Made by a program: the position numbers and the translations under genes. A DNA stretch of 64,000 nt from JAHCHG01 sp965214585. GTDB lineage: Bacteria; Acidobacteriota; Blastocatellia; Pyrinomonadales; Pyrinomonadaceae. The stretch covers positions 3,472,001 through 3,536,000 of the forward strand of contig OZ243957.1 of the NCBI GenBank assembly GCA_965214585.1. The letters run 5' to 3'. Under the pieces are notes generated by a model. The model did no database searches. It saw only the letters and a list, made by a program, of their open reading frames with translations, and was not told the origin of the DNA. Position 1 is the first letter of the stretch, and each line of letters opens with the position of its first letter. Below are positions 1-8,749 of the stretch, one piece after another.

Positions 1-2
1 AA

Positions 3-2000
3 AAGGTTTGGAATATAATGCAGAAAACCGATCCGATCAGCACGATAAACGAAGTTCGCGCGAAGTTCAGCGAATACGCCGTGCTTGGTTATTCGGGCGC
101 GGGAATTGTCGTTGAAAAAGACGAAAATGTTCTGGATTTAATTGTCGGTCAGCGAGTAGCTTACGGCGGCGAAGGAACGGGACACGGCGAAACAATCAAT
201 GTCGGGCGCAATTTGATCGCCCGCGTTCCCGACAACGTGCCGTTTTCGGACGCTTGTTTTACGACGCTTGGCGCGATTGCGATGAACGCGGTCAGACAGG
301 CGGAAATTCAGGTCGGCGAAAGCGTGGTCGTGATGGGTTTGGGTTTGGTCGGGCAACTTGTCGCGCAAATTGTCAGATGTCAAGGCGGAGTTGTGATTGC
401 GACGGATTTGATGAAAGACAGAGTTGATTTGGCACTGGAAGCAGGCGCGGATTTTGCGGTAAAATCGGGCGAAATAGCAGTTTTGGAAATCGAAGGCTTG
501 ACCGAAGGACGCGGCGCGGACTGCGTGATCGTCGCCGTCGCTTCCGCGTCGCCCGTTCCCGTTCAGGAAGCGGCAAAAATGTGCCGTGATCGCGGGCGAA
601 TCGTCGTTGTCGGCGCGTGTCCTCTGGAACTGAACCGCGATTTGATGTATGTCAAAGATTTGAAACTGTTGATGGCTCGCGCTTACGGTCCGGGAAGTTA
701 CGATAAATCTTATGAAAAGGGCGGAATTGATTATCCTCTGCCGTATGTTCGCTGGACGGAAAACCGCAATATGGAAGAATTTTTGCGGCTTTTGTCGGTC
801 GGACGAGTGAACGTCAAACCGCTTGTTACGCACGAATTTGAACTTGAAAATGCGGCGAAAGGTTACGATACGATTTTGAATCCCGAAGCAAAAAGTCTTG
901 CGGTTTTACTTCGTTATCCCGTCAACGATCAAGCGGACGCGCTCGCCGAATATAAACCCGTTCGCAAATTGGAAATGCCCAATTTTCAGGCGGCGAAAAA
1001 GGACGAAATAAACGTCGGTTTGATCGGCGCGGGAAATTTGGCGAAATGGGCGCATCTGCCCGCTTTGAACAAGGTTTCGGGCGCGAATCTGCACGCCGTC
1101 TATTCTTCGAGCGGCGCACGCGGGAAAAGTTACGCGCTCCGTTTCGGCGCGAATTACGCTTGCTCGGATTACGAAGAAATGTTAAGCGATGCGGATATTG
1201 ACGTGATCTTAATTTCGTCCGCTTCGCATCATCACGCACGGGAAACTGTTGCGGCTTTAAGTGCCGGAAAGCACGTTTTTGTTGAAAAACCGATAGCAGT
1301 TTCAATCGAAGAATGTCGGGATATTTACAAAGCTGTAAAGGAAAGCGGAAAGCAAGTTTGCGTCGGTTTCAATCGCCGATTCGCGCCTTATTATCTGGAA
1401 ATGAAAGCGAATTTGAAAGGCAGAATGAATCCGATGATCGTTACGACTCGTATGAATTCGCCCGGAATGAAAGGCGATTTTTGGGGCGGCGATCCGAAAT
1501 ATGGCGGCGCAACCGTCGGCGAAGGATGTCATTTTATTGATCTAATGTATTGGCTGACCGAAAGCGAACCAATTCAGGTTTCGGCGCAGAGTCTGCCCAT
1601 CGGAAACGAAGAACCTTTGGGCATAAACAATATCGCGGCGAGCATCAAATTTGCCGACGATTCAATCGGAAATTTTCTTTACACGACAATCGGCAGCGAA
1701 ACTTCGGGTGGCGAACTGGTCGAAGTTTTTGCAAACGGAGTCGGCGTAACTTCTCAGGATTTCAAAACGATTCAAGTCAAAAAGTCTTCCGAAAAACGCC
1801 GAAGCCGCCATTTTGCCGCGAAAGGTTACGAAAAGCAGATGGAAACTTTTATCGAAGACATACGGCAGGGCAGAAACTGTCAAGTTTCGGCACTCGACGG
1901 AGCGCGGGCGACGATTGTCTGCTTAAAAATTATCGAATCGGCGAAAACGGGCGAGCCGATTGATATTGATTTGGGGAAATTGTTAGCAGTTAGCGATTAA
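3..2000 (+). CDS. Bi-domain oxidoreductase: zinc-type alcohol dehydrogenase fused to Gfo/Idh/MocA dehydrogenase (5' end cut)
   Basis: The reading frame is open to the window edge, and the visible protein begins inside the alcohol-dehydrogenase catalytic domain, so the first ATG (18) is probably not the true start. Residues about 20-300 form an MDR-type dehydrogenase, with a Rossmann glycine motif VMGLGLVGQL and the D of VVIATD. Residues about 330-650 form a second NAD(P)-binding domain (VGLIGAGNLAKWAHLPAL) with the EKP motif (HVFVEKPIA) of Gfo/Idh/MocA sugar dehydrogenases. Such fusions recur in polysaccharide clusters, where they probably oxidise or reduce nucleotide sugars; the exact substrate is unknown. 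The downstream glycosyltransferase and amidotransferase genes fit that role. The family call is firm; the function is inferred. Confidence 0.88.
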   Translation, partial: KVWNIMQKTDPISTINEVRAKFSEYAVLGYSGAGIVVEKDENVLDLIVGQRVAYGGEGTGHGETINVGRNLIARVPDNVPFSDACFTTLGAIAMNAVRQAEIQVGESVVVMGLGLVGQLVAQIVRCQGGVVIATDLMKDRVDLALEAGADFAVKSGEIAVLEIEGLTEGRGADCVIVAVASASPVPVQEAAKMCRDRGRIVVVGACPLELNRDLMYVKDLKLLMARAYGPGSYDKSYEKGGIDYPLPYVRWTENRNMEEFLRLLSVGRVNVKPLVTHEFELENAAKGYDTILNPEAKSLAVLLRYPVNDQADALAEYKPVRKLEMPNFQAAKKDEINVGLIGAGNLAKWAHLPALNKVSGANLHAVYSSSGARGKSYALRFGANYACSDYEEMLSDADIDVILISSASHHHARETVAALSAGKHVFVEKPIAVSIEECRDIYKAVKESGKQVCVGFNRRFAPYYLEMKANLKGRMNPMIVTTRMNSPGMKGDFWGGDPKYGGATVGEGCHFIDLMYWLTESEPIQVSAQSLPIGNEEPLGINNIAASIKFADDSIGNFLYTTIGSETSGGELVEVFANGVGVTSQDFKTIQVKKSSEKRRSRHFAAKGYEKQMETFIEDIRQGRNCQVSALDGARATIVCLKIIESAKTGEPIDIDLGKLLAVSD

Positions 2001-2050
2001 CTCTTAGCTGTTTTTTCTTTCGGCTAACCGCTAACCGCTAACTGCTAACA
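1982..2050. repeat. Heptanucleotide tandem repeats in inverted arrangement
   Basis: GTTAGCR units at the end of the upstream gene face a run of CTAACCG/CTAACTG units, so the RNA could fold into a long imperfect hairpin. The repeat period is 7 nt. It belongs to the heptamer-array class seen in many other spacers of this window and may act as a terminator or RNA stabiliser. Confidence 0.7.
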
Positions 2051-2059
2051 TCTTAAAAA

Positions 2060-3226
2060 ATGACCAACCAAAATAAAATCCACATTTTGCAGCTTGGACC
2101 ATATCCGCCGCCGCGCGGGGGCGTGCAGACGAATATGCTGGCGATTCGGGACGAACTGAAAAGGCAGAATTTTGATTGCTCGATTATTTCGATTACTCGT
2201 TCAAAAGCGCGAAAAACAGAGCCGAATGTTTTTCATCCGCAAAATCCGCTTGATTTTTTGCGCCTTTTGTTTCGGGTAAAATACGACATTCTGCATCTGC
2301 ACATCGGCGGCGAACTGCCGTTCAGAGTTTTGATGCTGATAGCGATTTGCGCCGTTCACGCTCGCGGAAAAGCCGTGATGACTTTTCATTCGGGCGGTTA
2401 CACGATAAAGAAACATCACACGGCTGGATTCTGGACGCTTCGCGGATTTATTTTCAGACGCTTGAGCAAAATTATCGTCGTTAATAATTTGATGATAAAA
2501 ATGTTCGTGCGTTTTGGCGTAAAGCACGAAAATATCAAACTGATTCCGCCGTTCGTTTTGCGCCGTCCGAATCCCGAAACGGAAATTCCCGCGAAATTTC
2601 AAAAGTTTTGGGCGGAACACGAAAAAGTTTTATTAACCGTCGGACTGCTTGAAGAACATTACGATTTGGAAATGCAGATCGAGGCGTTGGAAAATATTCT
2701 GCACAAATTTCCAAAAACCGGCTTGGTTATTGTCGGTTCGGGCGAATTGGAAGACGATCTGCGCGAATTGATTCACTCAAAATCCTACGCGGAAAATATT
2801 CTGCTCGCGGGCGACACGGATCACGAAATTGTTTTGCATTTGATAGAAAACGCGGACGTTTTGCTGAGAACGACGATATTTGACGGCGACGCAATTTCCA
2901 TACGCGAAGCGATTTTTCTCGGAACTCCCGTTATTGCAACCGATAACGGAATGCGCCCGCGAGAAGTTCGTCTTATTCCGAAACACGACCAAAACGCGCT
3001 CACGGCTGAAGTTGTCAAACAATTTGATTGCGGAAAAAATATCGAGAAATCAAATGAAGACGGTTGGAAATTTATTCGCAAAGTCATCAAAGTTTATAAA
3101 AATTTGATGTCAATTGCCGAAACTGAATCGGAAATTGAGGAATCCGAGATTTTAAAAAACTTGAGTTCAAAGCGAAACGCTCACGGAAAATTGAGAAAAA
3201 CAAAATGTGCGGAATTAACGGAATAG
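2060..3226 (+). CDS. Glycosyltransferase family 4-like protein
   Basis: This 388-residue protein has the GT-B layout. The N-terminal half begins LQLGPYPPPRGGVQTNM, a typical GT4 glycine-rich loop near the acceptor site. The C-terminal donor domain contains VGLLEEHYDLEMQIEAL, LVIVGSGELEDDL and the late acidic motif DGDAISIREAIFLGTPVIATDNG, in which the usual EGxxxxxxEAxAxGxPV pattern is recognisable. It is probably a cytoplasmic, membrane-associated enzyme adding a sugar to a lipid-linked glycan. The end overlaps the start of the asparagine-synthase gene by 22 bp, so the two are probably translationally coupled. The sugar specificity cannot be read from sequence. Confidence 0.85.
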   Translation: MTNQNKIHILQLGPYPPPRGGVQTNMLAIRDELKRQNFDCSIISITRSKARKTEPNVFHPQNPLDFLRLLFRVKYDILHLHIGGELPFRVLMLIAICAVHARGKAVMTFHSGGYTIKKHHTAGFWTLRGFIFRRLSKIIVVNNLMIKMFVRFGVKHENIKLIPPFVLRRPNPETEIPAKFQKFWAEHEKVLLTVGLLEEHYDLEMQIEALENILHKFPKTGLVIVGSGELEDDLRELIHSKSYAENILLAGDTDHEIVLHLIENADVLLRTTIFDGDAISIREAIFLGTPVIATDNGMRPREVRLIPKHDQNALTAEVVKQFDCGKNIEKSNEDGWKFIRKVIKVYKNLMSIAETESEIEESEILKNLSSKRNAHGKLRKTKCAELTE

Positions 3227-5130
3227 CATTTTCATCAAAAAGCAAAAGGCAGATTGATGAAGAAATTTTAGTGCGGATGCGCGATTGCATAAAGCATCGC
3301 GGACCCGACGAAAAAGGTCTGTTCGCCAATTTAAGCGTCGGTTTCGGGCATCGAAGGCTTTCGATTGTTGACGTTTCTCACGGTCATCAGCCGATGTTCA
3401 ATCGTGATAAAACCAGCGTCATAATTTACAACGGCGAAGTCTATAATCACGCAGGTTATCGCCCGCAACTCGAAGCGAAAGGTTACGAATATCAGACGAA
3501 TTGCGACACCGAAACGATTCTCTATCTTTACGAAGAATACGGCGAAAAATGCGTCGAAAAACTGCGCGGAATGTTCGCGTTTGCCGTGTGGAACGAAGCG
3601 AAAAAAGAACTTTTTATCGCCCGCGACAGACTCGGAATCAAGCCGCTTTATTACATTTTAGACGAAAACGGAAATCTGTTTTTCGCGTCGGAAATAAAAT
3701 CTCTTTTAGAATCAAAAGCCGTCAAACCCGAAATAAATTTTCAAGTTTTGCCCGACCAACTCGCCAATCACGGAACTTCTTTTGACGAAACCTTGTATAA
3801 AAATATCAAGCGGCTTTTGCCCGCGCACACTTTGACTTGGCGGGACGGCGAAATCGAGATAAAAAAATATTGGGACGTTTCGTTTGAGCCGAAACACCAA
3901 GATAAATCGGACGCTGAATTTGTCGAAGAATGGAGCGAACTTTTCAAAAAATCGGTTGAACTGCGCCTGATGGCTGACGTTCCGCTCGGAATGTTTTTGT
4001 CGGGCGGCATTGATTCGAGCGCGATTTGCGCCGTGATGTCCGAAATGGTCAGCGAGCCGATCAAGACTTTTTCCGTCGGCTTTAAAGAGCGCGAAGCAAA
4101 CGAATTTGAATACGCCCGAATCGTTTCAAAGGCGTTTCAAACCGAACATTTTGAGATAACGATCACGCCCGAACAATTTTTCGGCGAACTTCCGAATTTA
4201 ATTTACCACGAAGACGAACCGCTTGGTTTTATCGCGTCCGTGCCGCTTTATTTTGTATCAAAGTTGGCGCAAAAGCACGTTAAAGTCGTATTAACGGGCG
4301 AAGGAAGCGACGAAATTCTCGGCGGTTACGCTCGTTATCAAAAAGCCTTGACGCTTTTAAATTACGGCGAAACTTATGAGAAATTCACACCGAATTTTTT
4401 GCGAAGCGTCGTCAAAACAGGCGTTGCAACTCTGCCGAATTCGTTAAACCGAAAACTCGAACGCACATTTTTATCCAGAGAAACCGACATCGAAAGTTTA
4501 TATTTTGATAATTTTGCGATTTTCTCAAAACAGATGCAGAGCAGACTTTTAACAAACGAAACAAAAGCGAAAATCAGCGAAGAAAACCCATATAAATACT
4601 CGAACAAATGGTTTGACGAAAACGACGCGAAAATTCTGCTCGACAAAATTTTATACGCCGACACGAGAACTTATTTGCAGGAACTTCTGATGAAGCAGGA
4701 TCAGATGTCAATGGCGGCTTCGATAGAATCGCGCGTTCCTTTTTTAGATCACAAACTTGTTGAATACACCGCAAAACTGCCCGAAAGAATGAAAATCCGC
4801 AAAGGCGAAACGAAATGGATTTTGCGCGAAGCGATGAAAAATATTCTGCCCACAGAGATTTTGACGCGCTCGAAAATGGGTTTTCCCGTTCCCGTCGGCG
4901 CGTGGTTTAGAAATGAATACAAATCGGTTGTTGACGAATTCGTTACGAGCGAACGCGCTTTGGGTCGCGGAATTTTCAACGCCGATTTTGTGCGCGAATT
5001 AGTTCTAAAACACAACGGCGGCGAAGATCATTCGCTGCGTTTGTGGTTTTTGGTAAATTTTGAAATCTGGCAGCGTCAGGTTTTAGAAGGCGAAGATGTG
5101 AAAATTTTAACCACAGATGGACACAGATGA
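3205..5130 (+). CDS. asnB: Asparagine synthase (glutamine-hydrolysing)-like amidotransferase
   Basis: This 641-residue protein matches the AsnB family. The glutamine amidotransferase domain starts MCGINGIAF, with Cys2 as the nucleophile after Met removal, followed by RGPDEKG and GHRRLSIVD. The synthetase domain carries the ATP-pyrophosphatase loop LSGGIDSSAI and the family motif VVLTGEGSDEILGGYARY. It would transfer ammonia from glutamine to an aspartyl or related carboxylate. In polysaccharide loci, AsnB-like enzymes are thought to amidate sugar acids or peptide parts of surface polymers, and the surrounding glycosyltransferases suggest that role here. True asparagine biosynthesis is the alternative. 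Confidence 0.88.
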   Translation: MCGINGIAFSSKSKRQIDEEILVRMRDCIKHRGPDEKGLFANLSVGFGHRRLSIVDVSHGHQPMFNRDKTSVIIYNGEVYNHAGYRPQLEAKGYEYQTNCDTETILYLYEEYGEKCVEKLRGMFAFAVWNEAKKELFIARDRLGIKPLYYILDENGNLFFASEIKSLLESKAVKPEINFQVLPDQLANHGTSFDETLYKNIKRLLPAHTLTWRDGEIEIKKYWDVSFEPKHQDKSDAEFVEEWSELFKKSVELRLMADVPLGMFLSGGIDSSAICAVMSEMVSEPIKTFSVGFKEREANEFEYARIVSKAFQTEHFEITITPEQFFGELPNLIYHEDEPLGFIASVPLYFVSKLAQKHVKVVLTGEGSDEILGGYARYQKALTLLNYGETYEKFTPNFLRSVVKTGVATLPNSLNRKLERTFLSRETDIESLYFDNFAIFSKQMQSRLLTNETKAKISEENPYKYSNKWFDENDAKILLDKILYADTRTYLQELLMKQDQMSMAASIESRVPFLDHKLVEYTAKLPERMKIRKGETKWILREAMKNILPTEILTRSKMGFPVPVGAWFRNEYKSVVDEFVTSERALGRGIFNADFVRELVLKHNGGEDHSLRLWFLVNFEIWQRQVLEGEDVKILTTDGHR

Positions 5131-5150
5131 ACTCAAATTTTTTAAGATTT

Positions 5151-5272
5151 TTTTAACAGGGATGAAGGAGATGGACAAGGATAAGGCAACAAAGCGGATT
5201 TCAGATTTCAAATTTTATGATTTTTTGACTTTAAAAATCCCTGTTCATCACCTTCATCCCTGTTAAATTTCT
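5151..5272. repeat. Palindromic spacer element, AACAGGGATGAAGG family (copy 1)
   Basis: The left arm reads TTAACAGGGATGAAGGAGAT and the right arm CACCTTCATCCCTGTTAA, so the element forms a long imperfect hairpin. It is preceded by a CCACAGATGGACACAGATG motif and followed by repeated ATTCGCG words. Closely related copies lie at 7729-7828 and 10332-10421, all downstream of genes of the polysaccharide locus. Confidence 0.75.
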
Positions 5273-5325
5273 TCTCTTTTATTCGCGCTTATTCGCGTTC
5301 ATTCGCGGGCAAAATTCTTTAACTT

Positions 5326-6351
5326 ATGAAATACGAAATACTTACAGATTATCCCGACAAAGATTTGGAACAAAAATGGTTTGCGTTTTTGCCCGAATCC
5401 AATTATGCGAGTCATTACACTTCACCCGGATTTTTTACGAGTCCGTATTGGAAAGGCGCGGAGATTATGGCGGTTGCAGTTTTAGACGGTGAAGAAATGG
5501 TTGGAATTTCGACGGGAATTCGCACGAAGAAAAAATATGTTTCGGGAATCGAAGTTCGTCCGCAGGTGGCGATTTCAAGAAATACGGACGAAAGGGAAGT
5601 GGTCGAAAAGTTGGTCGAAGGCGCGATAGAAGCGGCGGGCGGCGAGAACGAACTGATAACTTTTCACAGTTACGATAAAATCGAAGCGTTTGAAGATTCG
5701 GGTTTTAAAGCGCACAAAGCGGAAGGCACTTATGAAGTTGTTCGGCTCGATTTGAGCGAAGGCGCGGACGAGATTTTCAAGGGCTTTTCGCAGTCGCGCC
5801 GTTCCGATATTCGCAAGGCGATGCGGCAGAAAAAGATAAAAGTTTCGCCGGTGGAAAATGAGGACGAATTGCGCCAGCTTTACGAAATTCATAAAAATTG
5901 GTGCATTGGAAAAGGAATAAAAGCCGACACTTGGGAAATGATGAAAACGGCGCATTCGCAGCCCGAATATCAGCGGATTTTTATTGCCAAACACGACGGA
6001 AAAGTTATCGCGGGAAGTTATTTCAGGTTTTACGAAAAAGGCGTAATGGAATACGCGGCGAACAATTCGCTGCCCGAATTTCAGAGGCTGCGCCCGAACG
6101 ATCTGCTCGTCTGGCGTTCGATAGAATGGGCTTGCGAGCAGGGAATGAAGCAGTATTCGATGGGCGGCTCGCATCTTTTTCTGCGGCGTTTCGGCGGAGA
6201 AATTCATTCGAGTTATCGTTATCAACTTGACCGTTCGTTTTTGCAAAAATACGAGAAAAAGGAAGCGGTGGAAAATCTGGCGATCAAAACTTATCAAAGT
6301 CTGCCCGTTTCGACGAAGCAGAAACTCAAGAAAATACTCGGCAGAGATTGA
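5326..6351 (+). CDS. FemAB/GNAT-like acyltransferase of the polysaccharide locus
   Basis: This 341-residue soluble protein has two GNAT-like halves as in FemAB/BioF2-like acyltransferases. The second half carries QSRRSDIRKAMRQKKIKV, then IAKHDGKVIAGSYFRFYEKG, VMEYAANNSLPEFQRLRPND and YSMGGSHLFLRRFGGE. FemAB-related proteins in exopolysaccharide clusters are usually annotated as GNAT acyltransferases that modify a sugar or peptidoglycan precursor with an aminoacyl or acyl group. The neighbouring amidotransferase and glycosyltransferases fit this. The donor and acceptor are unknown. The start ATG follows AATTCTTTAACTT, without a strong Shine-Dalgarno sequence. Confidence 0.75.
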   Translation: MKYEILTDYPDKDLEQKWFAFLPESNYASHYTSPGFFTSPYWKGAEIMAVAVLDGEEMVGISTGIRTKKKYVSGIEVRPQVAISRNTDEREVVEKLVEGAIEAAGGENELITFHSYDKIEAFEDSGFKAHKAEGTYEVVRLDLSEGADEIFKGFSQSRRSDIRKAMRQKKIKVSPVENEDELRQLYEIHKNWCIGKGIKADTWEMMKTAHSQPEYQRIFIAKHDGKVIAGSYFRFYEKGVMEYAANNSLPEFQRLRPNDLLVWRSIEWACEQGMKQYSMGGSHLFLRRFGGEIHSSYRYQLDRSFLQKYEKKEAVENLAIKTYQSLPVSTKQKLKKILGRD

Positions 6352-6357
6352 AGAATT

Positions 6358-6450
6358 TGTAAATCGTAAATAGTAAATTGTAAATCGTAAATCGCTGTTT
6401 ATTAGTAAAAATTTCAATTAACCATTTACTATTTACTATTTACTAAATCT
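6358..6450. repeat. Inverted heptamer array (GTAAATN / ATTTACT)
   Basis: Five near-identical TAAATNG units on the left face three ATTTACT units on the right, separated by about 30 nt. The period is 7 nt and the arms are complementary, so the transcript could fold into a hairpin between the acyltransferase and glycosyltransferase genes. Confidence 0.75.
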
Positions 6451-6503
6451 TTTTCGCGTTCATTCGCGGGAAAATTCTTTCAAAGTTTTTTTATGCTAAA
6501 TTT

Positions 6504-7667
6504 ATGAATACAGACACTTCTAAAATTTTGCGCGGGCGCGATATTTTGTGTTTTTCGCACGATTGGACGGGCGATCCGCTTTCCAAGACTCATTTGATGC
6601 GCGTGCTTTCAAAAGAGAATCGCATTTTGTGGATAAACGCGATTGCCAACCGGATGCCGACGACTTCGACCAAGGACATCAAGCGTATTTTTAGCAAACT
6701 CAAACGGTTTACCGAAAAAGTTAAGGAAGTCGAGAAAAATATTTTTGTATTAAATCCGCTTGCCGTTCCCGCTTACGGCAACGAGGCGGTTCGCGGTTTT
6801 AATCAAAAATTTCTGGTTTCGCAGGTGAAAAAAGCGATGCGGAATCTGGATTTTAACGAGCCGATAAATATGGTTTTTAATCCTGCAGCGGGACTTCTTG
6901 CGGGAAAACTCGGCGAAAAGGAACTGATTTATTACTGCGTTGACGAATACACGGCGTTTACGGGCGCATCCAAAGGTTTAAAAGAAATCGAGGAAGAACT
7001 TTTCCACAATTCCGATTTGGTCATCGTTTCTGCGGAAAAACTTTTGACGGATAAGAAAAAATATAACGAAAATACTTTTATCATCAGGCACGGAACGGAC
7101 TGGAAACATTTTCGGACGGCACTAGACGAAAGCACGAAAATTCCATTTGAGATTGCCGATCTGCCTCGTCCGATTATCGGTTTTCACGGGCTTTTAGCCG
7201 ATTGGGTGGATTACGAATTGATTAAAAAAACTGCCGAACATTTCAGCGAAGGTTCGATTATTTTGATCGGAAAAATTGCGGTTGACGCGGAGCGAAAAAT
7301 TAAAATTTTAGATAATGTCAAAAATATTCATCTTCTCGGCAGAAAGCCTTACGAGGAATTGCCCGCTTACTGTAAAGGTTTTGATGTCGCGCTTAATCCG
7401 TTTGAAATCAACGAATTAACGCTTGCGGCAAATCCTCTGAAAGTGCGCGAATATCTCGCGGCGGGTTTGCCCGTCGTTTCAACCGACATTCCCGAAGTCC
7501 GCATTTTAGAGCATTGCCGAATCGGTGAAAATCACGCGGATTTTATTCGGGAAATCGAGGCGGCTTTGGAAAATTCGGGAACGCGCGAAGAGATCAGCGA
7601 CTCGATAAAGGCGGAGAGTTGGGAGGCGAAAATTGACGAATTGAGAAAGATTATCGCGGAGAATTAA
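6504..7667 (+). CDS. Glycosyltransferase, GT-B fold
   Basis: This 387-residue protein opens with ILCFSHDWTGDPLSKTHLMR, resembling the acceptor-side loop of glycosyltransferases that act on surface polymers. Mid-protein it has ELIYYCVDEYTAF, the C(V/D)E signature common to group 1 transferases of exopolysaccharide clusters. The C-terminal half has IIGFHGLLADWVDYELI, HLLGRKPYEELPAYCKGFD and NPLKVREYLAAGLPVVSTDI, where the KxxEYxAxGxPVV pattern binds the nucleotide sugar. It is probably a cytosolic, membrane-associated enzyme of the same pathway as the upstream genes. Substrate unknown. Confidence 0.83.
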   Translation: MNTDTSKILRGRDILCFSHDWTGDPLSKTHLMRVLSKENRILWINAIANRMPTTSTKDIKRIFSKLKRFTEKVKEVEKNIFVLNPLAVPAYGNEAVRGFNQKFLVSQVKKAMRNLDFNEPINMVFNPAAGLLAGKLGEKELIYYCVDEYTAFTGASKGLKEIEEELFHNSDLVIVSAEKLLTDKKKYNENTFIIRHGTDWKHFRTALDESTKIPFEIADLPRPIIGFHGLLADWVDYELIKKTAEHFSEGSIILIGKIAVDAERKIKILDNVKNIHLLGRKPYEELPAYCKGFDVALNPFEINELTLAANPLKVREYLAAGLPVVSTDIPEVRILEHCRIGENHADFIREIEAALENSGTREEISDSIKAESWEAKIDELRKIIAEN

Positions 7668-7728
7668 ATGTAAAAGGAAGAAATTTAGCCACAGATTCAC
7701 ACGGATAAACGCAGATTTTTTAAGATTT

Positions 7729-7828
7729 TTTTAACAGGGATGAAGGGGATGGACAAGGATAAGGCAGATTTCAGATTTTTAAAATTTAAAAAAATCCCTG
7801 CTTATCTCCTTTATCCCTGTTAAATTTT
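7729..7828. repeat. Palindromic spacer element, AACAGGGATGAAGG family (copy 2)
   Basis: TTAACAGGGATGAAGGGGAT on the left pairs with ATCTCCTTTATCCCTGTTAA on the right. The flanking CCACAGATTCACACGGAT word also matches copy 1. It lies between the second glycosyltransferase and the YdcF gene. Confidence 0.72.
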
Positions 7829-7913
7829 CTTCTTCTTTTTTCGTATTATTTTGCGTTCGTTCGCGGACAAACTTCAATGTTATAATTATTTTTCAGCGTC
7901 GGATTTTTTGCAG

Positions 7914-8537
7914 ATGTCTTTTAGTTTTAAGTTTATAACATTTTTGCTGTTTCTTTTTTTCGCGTGGATTTTGCTGGCGTGGCTGGCGGCGGAAAGATTA
8001 ATTGTCGAAAAATCTCTGGCGCACGCCGACGCGATTTTGGTTCTTGGCGGTTCTTCGACTTATATTGAAAGGACGCAGAAAGCGGCGGAACTTTATAAAA
8101 AGGGCATTGCGAAGAAAATTTTACTGACAAATGACGGCGAACGCGCGGGTTGGTCGCAAACCGAGCAGAGAAATCCGCCGTTTGTCGAATTGGCGCGGCG
8201 AAATTTGATCGGGCAAGGTGTTTCGGCGGAAGACATCGAGATAATTCCGCAGGAAGTTTCGGGAACGATTGACGAAGCGCGAATTTTGGAGCATAAAGCG
8301 AAGGTTAATGATTGGGACGCGCTTTTGCTCGTAACTTCGGCTTATCACACGAATCGCGCGTTGTGGATTTTTGAGAAGATTTTTGCGGATAATAATTTAA
8401 AAACGAAACTCGGAATTGCGCCTGCGATGACGGGACAGCAGACTCCGCCGCCGTTCATTTGGTGGCTTTCGGTTGACGGCTGGCGGCTTGTGGCGGGCGA
8501 ATATGTGAAAATTTTGTATTATTGGGTGTATTATTAA
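7914..8537 (+). CDS. YdcF/ElyC/SanA-family (DUF218) membrane-anchored protein
   Basis: A single N-terminal membrane segment (FKFITFLLFLFFAWILLAWL) is followed by a DUF218 domain with the conserved start ADAILVLGG, the repeated YKKGIAKKILLTNDGE strand-helix unit, and LLVTSAYHTNRALWIF. Family members such as SanA and ElyC act at the cell envelope and affect peptidoglycan or lipid-carrier metabolism; the biochemical reaction is not established. I placed the start at the ATG at 7914. An upstream in-frame ATG at 7851 would add 21 residues that do not look like signal sequence. The gene follows the polysaccharide genes directly. Confidence 0.82.
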   Translation: MSFSFKFITFLLFLFFAWILLAWLAAERLIVEKSLAHADAILVLGGSSTYIERTQKAAELYKKGIAKKILLTNDGERAGWSQTEQRNPPFVELARRNLIGQGVSAEDIEIIPQEVSGTIDEARILEHKAKVNDWDALLLVTSAYHTNRALWIFEKIFADNNLKTKLGIAPAMTGQQTPPPFIWWLSVDGWRLVAGEYVKILYYWVYY

Positions 8538-8597
8538 AGCGATATAAGATTGGATGTGAGGTTAAACGGTTTGTCTTCGATTCGATGAATTTACTGA

Positions 8598-8674
8598 TTT
8601 TTTTCGTGACATAATTATCAATGCCTAATGCCTAATTGGTAATTGATAATTAGGCATTATGTCACGAAAAAAAA
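8598..8674. repeat. Hairpin-forming spacer with heptamer units (GCCTAAT)
   Basis: TTTCGTGACATAAT and ATGCCTAAT on the left are mirrored by ATTAGGCATTATGTCACGAAA on the right. GCCTAAT is repeated with a 7-nt period inside. The long stem with flanking T/A runs would work as a bidirectional terminator after the YdcF gene. Confidence 0.7.
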
Positions 8675-8749
8675 ATCTAAAATACGCAGTTTGCAAACCT
8701 TATATCAATTTTTAATTCGCTCTGAGTGAAAAATGAAAGGAAAAATAAA

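Noticed and set aside
138..833. Long antisense frame in the first dehydrogenase gene
   Set aside because: It mirrors the codon pattern of the real gene, has no ribosome-binding site, and its translation shows no domain. Similar shadow frames opposite the CHAT, TPR, DUF2254 and uvrB genes were dropped for the same reason.
1982..2050. CRISPR or tRNA structure for the heptamer arrays
   Set aside because: The 7-nt tandem units and complementary arms do not match direct repeats with unique spacers, and no cloverleaf or T-loop sequence was found.
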